Shown piece by piece: positions 7,009 through 12,441 of a DNA stretch of 14,214 nucleotides. A program made the position numbers and the translations under genes. Location: NCBI GenBank assembly GCA_938004075.1, contig CALKWP010000074.1:1-14214 (forward strand), given 5' to 3'. The notes beneath the pieces are model-generated. The model was given only the letters and a program-made list of their open reading frames with translations. It was not told the origin of the DNA and did no database searches. Origin of the DNA: an uncultured Methanomassiliicoccales archaeon. Lineage in GTDB: Archaea; Thermoplasmatota; Thermoplasmata; SG8-5. The stretch's first letter is position 1. Every line of letters starts with the position of its first letter.

Positions 7009-7011
7009 ACA

Positions 7012-7278
7012 TCACCGTTTGAGAACCGAGAGATAGATGAGGATCAGAGCCAGCAGGTTCATGCCAACCAGCGTCATGGTTGTGTTCACTGCTTCAATGC
7101 CGTCCGAGAAAATGCCCGCGGATAACATAATCCCCTCAGCAGCCAGCGTGGCGAATCCCGCTGCCGCCAGCATGAGCTTCGGCTCTCTGGTCCTGCTCCA
7201 TGATATCGCAGTCAGGGCGGTCATTATCAGCCCGATGCCGGCAAAGGCCAGTCTCAGGAAAATCTCTATCTCTTCCAT
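7012..7278 (-). CDS. Small three-helix membrane protein paired with the winged-helix regulator
   Basis: 88 residues, three hydrophobic segments: about 7-26 (FLRLAFAGIGLIMTALTAIS), 34-54 (LMLAAAGFATLAAEGIMLSAG) and 66-85 (TTMTLVGMNLLALILIYLSV), with a basic loop SRTREPK after helix 1. The start is well supported: a GGAGGA ribosome site at 7284-7289 is 5 nt before the ATG. It is the first gene of a two-gene operon with the winged-helix regulator. Similar small membrane proteins next to HTH genes are common in archaea, where the pair may act as a membrane sensor plus regulator; that role is inference here. Confidence 0.78.
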   Translation of the reverse strand: MEEIEIFLRLAFAGIGLIMTALTAISWSRTREPKLMLAAAGFATLAAEGIMLSAGIFSDGIEAVNTTMTLVGMNLLALILIYLSVLKR

Positions 7279-7307
7279 GTCAATCCTCCAAGTGTTAAAG
7301 GCGGTTC

Positions 7308-7315
7308 AAATATAA
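7308..7315 (-). promoter_or_regulatory. Putative TATA box for the membrane-protein/regulator operon
   Basis: The minus strand reads TTATATTT within TTATTATATTTGAACC. Transcription about 26 bp downstream would start near 7286, giving a very short leader that barely includes the GGAGGA site at 7284-7289. Confidence 0.45.
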
Positions 7316-7335
7316 TAATCTGATATTGGAAAAGG

Positions 7336-7358
7336 GGCGGGATGAATACCATCCCGCC
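7336..7358. terminator. Perfect 9-bp hairpin, possible terminator of the surface-protein gene
   Basis: GGCGGGATG (7336-7344), 5-nt loop, CATCCCGCC (7350-7358). On the minus strand it is followed by CCTTTTCC, a weak T-run. It lies between the surface-protein stop and the next minus-strand promoter, where a terminator or boundary would be expected. A role as a repeat element is equally possible. Confidence 0.4.
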
Positions 7359-7380
7359 ATTTCTCTCAGCGCGACACACC

Positions 7381-7448
7381 GCCTTGCATCGTACATATTC
7401 TGACATATGAAATCAAAGCGCACTGGCTTTGATGTTCAGATGCAAGGC
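7381..7448. repeat. Nested inverted repeat forming a three-way junction
   Basis: The outer stem is a perfect 10 bp: GCCTTGCATC (7381-7390) with GATGCAAGGC (7439-7448). Inside are two separate hairpins: CATAT/ATATG (7394-7398 / 7405-7409) and ATCAAAGC/GCTTTGAT (7412-7419 / 7426-7433, perfect 8 bp, 6-nt loop). It is intergenic between two minus-strand genes. The class is unknown; it may be a small structured RNA or a palindromic repeat. Confidence 0.6.
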
Positions 7449-7505
7449 TGCATGGTTGAACTTCCGACCCCGGTAACAAATGCCAGTCCATTTAGGGGTT
7501 GGTAG

Positions 7506-8945
7506 TTACAACTCGTCTTTGCTGCGCTTGCCCCTGCGGACGACCAGCGCCACCGCTACAGCGATGAAGACCGCCGCCACGACCGCTGGAAGGACAACCG
7601 TCCCGAGGATGGAGTCAGCCAGCCCGACGCTGATCACATGCGTCGAGAAGTGGGGCACGTACACGAATATGCTGTTCTGGCTGTTCCCGGATACCATGTA
7701 GTAGCCGGCCTTTGTGCCGCCCTGCATATCCACCAGTTCCTCCATCGATGAGCATGCCTTCACCTTCCCGCCGTCAAGGAGCACCTCCAGATCGCGAGCG
7801 CTGCTCGCTTCAAGAGCGCCTTTGTTGACGTTCAGCGTGACTATGCGCCCTGCCTTTATCTCGGACCTTACCTCGACCTGGAACCTGTTCCGCTCGACGT
7901 TCTTGAATTCAAGCTTGAAGGACGGGTCGTTCATGGCCCTGGAATCGCTGTACTGCGCATTCTCACCGCTGAACAGGTATCCCACAGCCGCCATCTGCCC
8001 GTTCTCAATAGCCCCGGCAATGGCTCCTTTGTCATCCTCGGGAGCTTCCTCGATGAACCACGGTTCCTGGTGCTGGTACTGCCATGCATACTCAATCCAT
8101 GAGGATGTGCTGACGGATGCTCCCGGGTATGTTTCAATGGTTATGACGTTCCCGGTGACATTGATAGTGCCACGGTCAACCCATATCGAGCATGACACAT
8201 TGCCGCTCCTCAGGTAAACCTGGTCGTATGTCCACTGGTTCCAGTAACCGGCGTCTTCCATGCCATCATAGGCGGGGGCGCTGGCACTGCCGCTTCCATC
8301 CATCCCTGTGGCATAATCGATGTCCATCTTCTCTTCTTCAGTGATGTCGTAAAGGGCATAGTAGTAAGGCGTCTTGTTTATCTCGAAGCCCTCCGGGACC
8401 TCGAAATACATGGTTCCGTTATCCTCGCCGAACTGGAAGTACATGGACGACCACTCGTAATCGGAGAAGGTCATCATGACGTTCTCTCCCAGGAAAACCA
8501 GAGACTGGCCGAACACGCCCGGGCGCCCGTTGGGAACGAAGTCCTCGAACACAATCGAATCGAAGAACGTCATCACATACTCGGTCGGCTCAGGAACCGA
8601 GCCATAACCATAGCCGTATCCATTGCCGCCTTCCCGCCCTCCCTCGGCGTACACCATTGGGTAGTAGTAATTGTAATCCACAAGCTTCGCGGTGTAGTCG
8701 GTGATTGTGCCAGTAGTTTCATTCAGGTAAAAATCCACATATGTTCCGTTGGCGAATCCGTTGGCATAATCAAAGCCGCCCTGCTCCGGCATGTAGTACC
8801 AGTACGGGTCCGTGTAATTGTAGCCAGGCTCTTCAGGGAATTCTGGCCCGTTTACCGGGCTAGGCTCGCTGACCTGTGCCATGACGCTCAGTGGCGCCGC
8901 AATCAACATCGCCAATCCGATTATTACTGCAATCATCTGTTTCAT
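7506..8945 (-). CDS. Tyr-rich surface protein, signal peptide plus C-terminal membrane anchor
   Basis: 479 residues from ATG 8945. This start is preferred over the TTG at 8957 because GGTGA ends 5 nt before it. A signal peptide (MKQMIAVIIGLAMLIAAPLSVMA) is followed by a mature part rich in Tyr, Gly and acidic residues, with a GYGYGYG run near residues 109-115 and many N-x-S/T sites (NYT, NGT, NET, NVS, NVT), as in glycosylated archaeal surface proteins. Near the C-terminus, LPAVVAAVFIAVAVALVV forms a membrane helix (about 450-468) followed by RRGKRSKDEL, a stop-transfer tail, so most of the protein faces outside. No known domain is recognised. A strong TATA box and an upstream direct repeat suggest high or regulated expression. 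Confidence 0.85.
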   Translation of the reverse strand: MKQMIAVIIGLAMLIAAPLSVMAQVSEPSPVNGPEFPEEPGYNYTDPYWYYMPEQGGFDYANGFANGTYVDFYLNETTGTITDYTAKLVDYNYYYPMVYAEGGREGGNGYGYGYGSVPEPTEYVMTFFDSIVFEDFVPNGRPGVFGQSLVFLGENVMMTFSDYEWSSMYFQFGEDNGTMYFEVPEGFEINKTPYYYALYDITEEEKMDIDYATGMDGSGSASAPAYDGMEDAGYWNQWTYDQVYLRSGNVSCSIWVDRGTINVTGNVITIETYPGASVSTSSWIEYAWQYQHQEPWFIEEAPEDDKGAIAGAIENGQMAAVGYLFSGENAQYSDSRAMNDPSFKLEFKNVERNRFQVEVRSEIKAGRIVTLNVNKGALEASSARDLEVLLDGGKVKACSSMEELVDMQGGTKAGYYMVSGNSQNSIFVYVPHFSTHVISVGLADSILGTVVLPAVVAAVFIAVAVALVVRRGKRSKDEL

Positions 8946-8975
8946 TTTTATCACCAAGACAAAATTGGTTGATCC

Positions 8976-8984
8976 TATTTATAC
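8976..8984 (-). promoter_or_regulatory. Strong TATA box of the surface-protein gene
   Basis: The minus strand reads GTATAAATA. With a start site about 26 bp downstream (near 8955) the leader would be about 10 nt and carry the GGTGA ribosome site. This is one of the clearest archaeal promoters in the window. Confidence 0.65.
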
Positions 8985-8993
8985 GGCTTTTGA

Positions 8994-9028
8994 TACAAAC
9001 GTTGAACCTGTTGGTACGAACGTTGAAC
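8994..9028. promoter_or_regulatory. 21-bp-spaced direct repeat, likely regulator-binding site
   Basis: TAC(A/G)AACGTTGAAC occurs at 8994-9007 and again at 9015-9028, a 21-bp period (two helical turns, same DNA face), 10 bp upstream of the surface-protein TATA box. Each copy has a palindromic AACGTT core. Position and spacing fit an activator or repressor site; the binding protein is unknown. Confidence 0.55.
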
Positions 9029-9084
9029 TGCCCTATTGAAAAAATATGTGGTAGACGAGGACAGAGAACCGGGTTGCGTGCCGA

Positions 9085-9189
9085 TGTCAACACCTCCCCG
9101 CCCTAACGGGCGAGGCTTCCTAAGGATGAGCTTAATCGTCACCAGCCCGGTTCGAATAACCGGGCCACAACCCCGGCCTTCGACCGGGG
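9085..9189 (-). mobile_element. IS605/TnpB-type right end (omegaRNA-like hairpins), no tnpB present
   Basis: On the minus strand three GC-rich hairpins follow one another: CCCCGG/CCGGGG (9184-9189 / 9171-9176), GCCCGGTT/AACCGGGC (9158-9165 / 9145-9152) and, after a linker ending AGGAAG, CCTCGCCC-GTTA-GGGCGGGG (9108-9115 / 9096-9103) followed by AGGTGTTGAC. A terminal stem of the form GAAGCC-hairpin-GGGAGG followed by a TGTTGAC-like end is the recurring layout of omegaRNA scaffolds at the right ends of IS605/IS1341-type elements. No tnpB gene or left end is seen in the window, so this is a remnant or a solo guide RNA. The call is from pattern recognition, not alignment. Confidence 0.45.
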
Positions 9190-9289
9190 CTTGGTTGAGT
9201 AGGCTGGAACTGAATTGGGTGCGGTTGGCCGATGGCAGCATCAACCTCAGCCTCTTATACACCAAATTTCAAACGATTCCTCTTTTACC

Positions 9290-9301
9290 AAGTTTTAAAT
9301 A
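9290..9301 (+). promoter_or_regulatory. First copy of the SRP RNA promoter
   Basis: AAGTTTTAAATA, identical to the box at 9470-9481 before the full SRP RNA. It is 34 nt upstream of the GCTAGGCTAACC copy at 9324, against 35 nt for the real gene. Confidence 0.6.
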
Positions 9302-9323
9302 TGCCTGAATATTAGTAGAGAAT

Positions 9324-9450
9324 GCTAGGCTAACCGGGGGGGTAGTAGGCGTGAGTTTTTCTTTTTTATACGGATTTTCTCCGCCGGCATTGCCTCCAAA
9401 AAAGAAAAATTCGGAAATAGAAAAAACCCGGCAATGCCTGCTCGAAAATC
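9324..9450 (+). pseudogene. Partial or miniaturised SRP RNA copy
   Basis: Bases 9324-9345 are identical over 22 nt to the SRP RNA 5' end (9505-9526), then GGCGT follows after a 3-nt TAG duplication. Beyond that the sequence turns into GAGTTTTTCTTTTTTATA. Small islands still resemble later SRP segments: TTATAC (9366-9371), TTCGGAAAT (9410-9418, against TTCCGGAAAT in SRP) and CAATGCC-TGCT (9432-9442, against CAATGCC-GG-TGCT near the SRP 3' end). It has its own promoter. It is either a decayed duplicate or a short functional RNA, either ending at the T-runs (about 40 nt) or extending to about 9450. Confidence 0.55.
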
Positions 9451-9464
9451 AATTGATTATAAAA
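9356..9464. repeat. Two mutually exclusive inverted repeats
   Basis: A perfect 12-bp pair TTTTTCTTTTTT (9356-9367) with AAAAAAGAAAAA (9398-9409) competes with a longer broken pair: TTTTATA / GATTTTC / GGCATTGCC (9364-9370, 9373-9379, 9386-9394) against GGCAATGCC / GAAAATC / TATAAAA (9430-9438, 9444-9450, 9458-9464). The two folds share bases, so only one can form at a time. Confidence 0.5.
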
Positions 9465-9469
9465 TGCCT

Positions 9470-9481
9470 AAGTTTTAAATA
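9470..9481 (+). promoter_or_regulatory. Promoter (TATA box) of the SRP RNA
   Basis: AAGTTTTAAATA, preceded by CCT, a good archaeal box A. It lies 35 nt from the box start to the predicted RNA 5' end at 9505, in line with archaeal spacing. Confidence 0.65.
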
Positions 9482-9504
9482 CACCCCCGTTCTTATTTGA
9501 CATC

Positions 9505-9815
9505 GCTAGGCTAACCGGGGGGGTAGGCGTCCCCTTATACACCGAAATCGTCTTCAGCGGGGGTGACGGCCGGCCGCGGCGTATCAGATGCGCAGGCGGA
9601 CCACATGGCAACAATGAGGCCCTGTCCCGTGGGGCCGGAGTTGGCGACCTACCGCAGCCGGAGGGCGGCGGTTCTCGTCTTAGTTCCGGAAATCGGGTCA
9701 GGCCCTGACGGGAGCAGCCTTACCGTATACTACCGACGCTCACGGGGTGGCGGGGCTGAGAAGTCATGTATCATCTTCCTGTGTGTGCTGGCGACAATGC
9801 CGGTGCTTAGCACTC
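9505..9815 (+). ncRNA. ffs: Signal recognition particle (7S) RNA
   Basis: RNA scaffold of SRP, which binds SRP54 and SRP19 and targets nascent exported and membrane proteins to the membrane. The 5' end GCTAGGCTAACC plus seven G, then TAGGCGTCCCC, is the archaeal Alu-domain opening. The S-domain helix 8 is unmistakable: TTCCGGAAAT (9684-9693), GTCAGG (9697-9702), CCC-TGAC-GGG hairpin (9703-9712), then AGCAGCC (9713-9719), i.e. the SRP54 M-domain binding loop. The tetraloop is TGAC rather than the commoner GNAR. The length of about 310 nt matches archaeal 7S RNA. The 3' end is approximate: TTAGC (9807-9811) can pair with GCTAA (9510-9514). Open frames crossing this region are not genes. Confidence 0.93.
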
Positions 9816-9847
9816 TATCATATTGTTCCTGCTAGGCAGTGACCAAA

Positions 9848-9855
9848 CCTATATC
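9848..9855 (+). promoter_or_regulatory. TATA box of the MFS transporter gene
   Basis: CTATATCT within AACCTATATCTATG, about 28 bp before ATG 9880. No ribosome site precedes that ATG, so a leaderless mRNA is likely; this decides the start. Confidence 0.5.
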
Positions 9856-9879
9856 TATGTCATTCATCATCCTCACCCT

Positions 9880-11112
9880 ATGTCCCCCAAACCCACCAAG
9901 CGCTTCCTAGGCGGCATCTCCCTCAATGTCATTCTGATAGGGGTCGTCAGCTTCCTCACCGACGCAAGTTCCGAGATGATAGTGCCGATACTGCCGCTGT
10001 TCCTCACCGGGACGCTGCTCGCGCCCATGGCGGTCGTCGGCCTTCTGGAAGGCCTGGCGGAGAGCACGGCATGCATAATCAAGGCCGTCTCCGGCTTCTG
10101 GTCCGACCGGGTGGCGAGGAGAGCGCCGTTCATGAGCGCCGGTTACTCGCTATCAACGGTGGCAAAGCTGCTGTTCGCATTCTCCACTTCCTGGATGCAT
10201 GTCGTGGGGCTCAAGGTCGCCGAGAGAGTGGGCAAAGGCATAAGGGCGGCGCCCAAGGACGCTCTGCTGGCAGAATCCTCCACGCCGGAAACAAGGGGGA
10301 AGGCATACGGCTTCCACCAGGCCATGGACACTGCCGGGGCGGCGGTAGGCGTGCTCATTGCCCTCATACTGCTATATTTCCTCGCCCTGGAATACAGGAC
10401 CATATTCATGCTGTCGGCAATACCCGCGGTGATTGCCGTATTGCTGATATTTCTGATAAAGGAAAAGCCGAAAACCCAAATCAAACCGAAGGCAGGGAAG
10501 GCGAGCATATTCCATGGGCTCAGGAAATTTCCCGTGGACCTGAAGATATTCATGGTGGCGATGGCGATTTTATCGGTGACATCGGTCATGACCTCTTTCC
10601 TGATAATCCTCTCTGCAGAGTCGGGCGCAACACCGCTCATGTCGATACTGCTGTACCTTGCATTCAACCTGGTCTATGCCGGTTTCTCGCTTCCTGCAGG
10701 GACAATTTCAGACAAAATCGGCAGGTACCCGGTGATGCTGGTTGGCTATCTGTCCATGTTCGGGATGTTCATTGCGGCAATCATGTGCAATGACCTTTGG
10801 CTGGCGCTCGTGGCGTTCGTGCTGTACGGCTTCGCCTACGCGCTCACCCACAGCGTCCAGAAGGCGCTGGTGGCCGACATGGCGCCGCCCGAGCTGAAGG
10901 GCTCGGCGCTCGGGATTTACAATATGGCGATTGGCATTGCCGCGCTTCCCATGGCGATTGTCGGGGGAGTCCTCTGGGACGCATACGGCTCCTGGGCGAC
11001 TTTCCTGTTCGGGGCAATGGTATCATCAATCGGGTTGGCGATGCTGCTCTGGCTCGGCTTCAGGGATGGTAAAATCAGGATCCTCCTTAACCCAGTATCC
11101 CGTAAACAATGA
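9880..11112 (+). CDS. Major facilitator superfamily (MFS) efflux-type transporter
   Basis: 410 residues, about 12 membrane helices, in the cytoplasmic membrane. The cytoplasmic loop 2-3 motif GFWSDRVARRAPFMSAG is the MFS motif A (G-x-x-S-D-R-x-x-R-R). RVGKGIRAAPKDALLAE is the conserved helix-4/5 segment of drug/metabolite:H+ antiporter-like MFS proteins. A central basic loop (KEKPKTQIKPKAGK) separates the two six-helix halves, and SDKIGRYPVMLVGY is the second-half motif A. The substrate cannot be told. The frame extends upstream to a TTG at 9823, but ATG 9880 with the TATA box is preferred. Its 3' end overlaps the convergent CcdA gene by 26 bp. Confidence 0.88.
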   Translation: MSPKPTKRFLGGISLNVILIGVVSFLTDASSEMIVPILPLFLTGTLLAPMAVVGLLEGLAESTACIIKAVSGFWSDRVARRAPFMSAGYSLSTVAKLLFAFSTSWMHVVGLKVAERVGKGIRAAPKDALLAESSTPETRGKAYGFHQAMDTAGAAVGVLIALILLYFLALEYRTIFMLSAIPAVIAVLLIFLIKEKPKTQIKPKAGKASIFHGLRKFPVDLKIFMVAMAILSVTSVMTSFLIILSAESGATPLMSILLYLAFNLVYAGFSLPAGTISDKIGRYPVMLVGYLSMFGMFIAAIMCNDLWLALVAFVLYGFAYALTHSVQKALVADMAPPELKGSALGIYNMAIGIAALPMAIVGGVLWDAYGSWATFLFGAMVSSIGLAMLLWLGFRDGKIRILLNPVSRKQ

Positions 11113-11734
11113 GGTAAAGGCCCATGCAGACCAGGATAACGCCGCCGATTTTCTTGATATGCGGCATCAGTCCCTCAATCTTCTTTATCATCACTGTCTT
11201 CGATGTTGATATGGCCAGTGTAAGCGGCACTAGTATCGTTCCCATTCCGGTTATGTAGATGAGTATTGCCGTTGTGGCGAATGCGAAGCTCTGTGCACTA
11301 ACCACCAGCACCATTCCGATGTAGATTGAGGCTACGCAGCCCAGGGATGCCAGGGAATACAATGCTCCGAATATGTAAACTGCCAGCGGCCCCTTCTTTT
11401 TATTGATGGAGATGGGAAGCGAGATTGTTATGCCCTTTCCCGATAGCATGAGGATGCCCATGATAACCAGAACGAACCCGATTATTATCCTGAAATAGAC
11501 CAGCTGGTTCACTGTCCTGATGCCCAATATCGCCAGGATGCCGATCGTGCCCATGACAGTTCCGCCGCCCAGCGTGGCCATGATGCCGTTCAGCAGGGCG
11601 CTGGGTGCGGATTCTTTTCCCTCTCCCTTGTTCAGGTACCAGGCAATGTAGGATGGCAGCATGGCAAAGGAGCATGGCGCCATCATGCTGAGAAGGCCGG
11701 CGACATAAGCGAAAGAGAGTATGGCAAGGTTCAT
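11087..11734 (-). CDS. ccdA: CcdA/DsbD-like thiol-disulfide transmembrane transporter
   Basis: 215 residues, about six membrane helices. CcdA moves reducing equivalents from cytosolic thioredoxin across the membrane using two membrane-embedded cysteines. Both are visible: Cys21 in SMMAPCSFAMLPSYIAWYL (family pattern S-P-C-x-x-P-x-x-P) and a second in ALYSLASLGCVASIY (about 133). It lies 9 nt downstream of the thioredoxin gene, with a GTGAT-type ribosome site, and is almost certainly cotranscribed with it; the exported thioredoxin would be its electron acceptor. The pair would reduce extracytoplasmic disulfides, for example for cytochrome maturation or surface-protein repair. No cytochrome c genes are in the window. 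Confidence 0.87.
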   Translation of the reverse strand: MNLAILSFAYVAGLLSMMAPCSFAMLPSYIAWYLNKGEGKESAPSALLNGIMATLGGGTVMGTIGILAILGIRTVNQLVYFRIIIGFVLVIMGILMLSGKGITISLPISINKKKGPLAVYIFGALYSLASLGCVASIYIGMVLVVSAQSFAFATTAILIYITGMGTILVPLTLAISTSKTVMIKKIEGLMPHIKKIGGVILVCMGLYLIVYGILG

Positions 11735-11743
11735 ATGGCATCA

Positions 11744-12316
11744 TCACAGCAGCGGATTTATTGCGGTTCTGAGGGCATCTACGCTCATCAACCCAACGGT
11801 TCTCCTGGCAATCGCCCCTTCCTTGTTGATGAAGACCAACGTGGGTATGCTGGTCGTGCTGTATTCCGGTTCCATGCTGACTCCGTTTTTGTCAGTGACA
11901 AAGCTCCATGTGGCACCGCGGTCGCTCCTGTACTGGAGTAGCTCCTGATCAGTTACCTGGAGATCCACATTCACAGAAATGATTACCACATTTTGAGAAG
12001 AATATTCTGCCTGAATTGTCTTGAGGTTGTCTATCTGGTCCTTGCAGGGCTGGCACCATGTCGCCATGAAATCCAGGACTACCACTTTCCCCCTGAGGCC
12101 CGAAAGGCTCACTACGCCGCCATTTACTGCGTAATAAGTGAAATCCGGAGCAAAGTCCGCGGTGGTGGTTGGCACGGTGCTTCCCGTGTCCGTTGTGCCA
12201 TCCCCTGAATATGGCTCCTGGCCGCCGTTAACGTAAATGTATGAAAGAAATCCAACAACGACTAGCATGGCAGCCACTGCCACGGTGAAAATCATCTTGC
12301 CCAATTTCTGTTCCAT
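11744..12316 (-). CDS. Membrane-anchored TlpA/ResA-like thioredoxin
   Basis: 190 residues. An N-terminal membrane anchor (about 8-29, MIFTVAVAAMLVVVGFLSYI) is followed by a Thr/Ser/Gly-rich linker and a thioredoxin domain facing outside. The active site WCQPC is at 87-91 and the cis-Pro loop TSIPTLVF has Pro158; the FAPDFTYYAVNGGVVSLSGLRGKVVVLDF segment is the usual TlpA/AhpC-TSA opening. The reading frame opens 16 codons earlier, but ATG 12316 is preferred because TTTATA on the minus strand (12341-12346) is about 27 bp upstream, giving a leaderless mRNA. It is first in an operon with CcdA, which would keep its cysteines reduced. It is divergent from the pilin genes. Confidence 0.88.
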   Translation of the reverse strand: MEQKLGKMIFTVAVAAMLVVVGFLSYIYVNGGQEPYSGDGTTDTGSTVPTTTADFAPDFTYYAVNGGVVSLSGLRGKVVVLDFMATWCQPCKDQIDNLKTIQAEYSSQNVVIISVNVDLQVTDQELLQYRSDRGATWSFVTDKNGVSMEPEYSTTSIPTLVFINKEGAIARRTVGLMSVDALRTAINPLL

Positions 12317-12340
12317 GATGATTGCGATGAGTCTGCTGCG

Positions 12341-12416
12341 TATAAACATTTCGCCGTAAATCAAAATTCACATCATCTCTCGTGAAACCGATATTCACAG
12401 ACTGCGAACATATAAG
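12341..12416. promoter_or_regulatory. Back-to-back promoters between thioredoxin and pilin genes
   Basis: The minus-strand TTTATA (12341-12346) serves the thioredoxin/ccdA operon. The plus-strand CATATAAG (12409-12416) serves the pilin genes, with transcription expected near 12438. Confidence 0.5.
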
Positions 12417-12441
12417 TACCAATCCTGTTACCCCGGAATGA

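Larger units (their letters stand above)
8946..9504. other. Intergenic block between the surface-protein gene and the SRP RNA
   Basis: These 559 bases hold no convincing protein gene. In order they contain: the leftward promoter and its repeat (8976-9028), the omegaRNA-like hairpins (9085-9189), unassigned sequence (9190-9289), a first SRP-type promoter with a copy of the SRP RNA 5' end (9290-9352), a T-rich and A-rich segment with competing inverted repeats (9356-9464), and the promoter of the full SRP RNA (9470-9481). Confidence 0.7.

Noticed and set aside
7381..7448. Hammerhead ribozyme, suggested by the three-way junction
   Set aside because: The conserved CUGANGA and GAAA core segments are not at the junctions on either strand.
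9141..9167. tRNA T-arm-like sequence (GGTTCGAAT)
   Set aside because: The stem only pairs as an 8-bp hairpin with a 5-nt loop; with a 7-nt T-loop the stem fails, and no acceptor, D or anticodon arms are found nearby.
8975..9265. Minus-strand 96-residue frame through the omegaRNA-like region
   Set aside because: It is probably non-coding sequence or at most the decayed tail of a tnpB frame; no TnpB catalytic or zinc motifs are present.
9563..9835. Plus-strand 90-residue frame
   Set aside because: It lies inside the SRP RNA.
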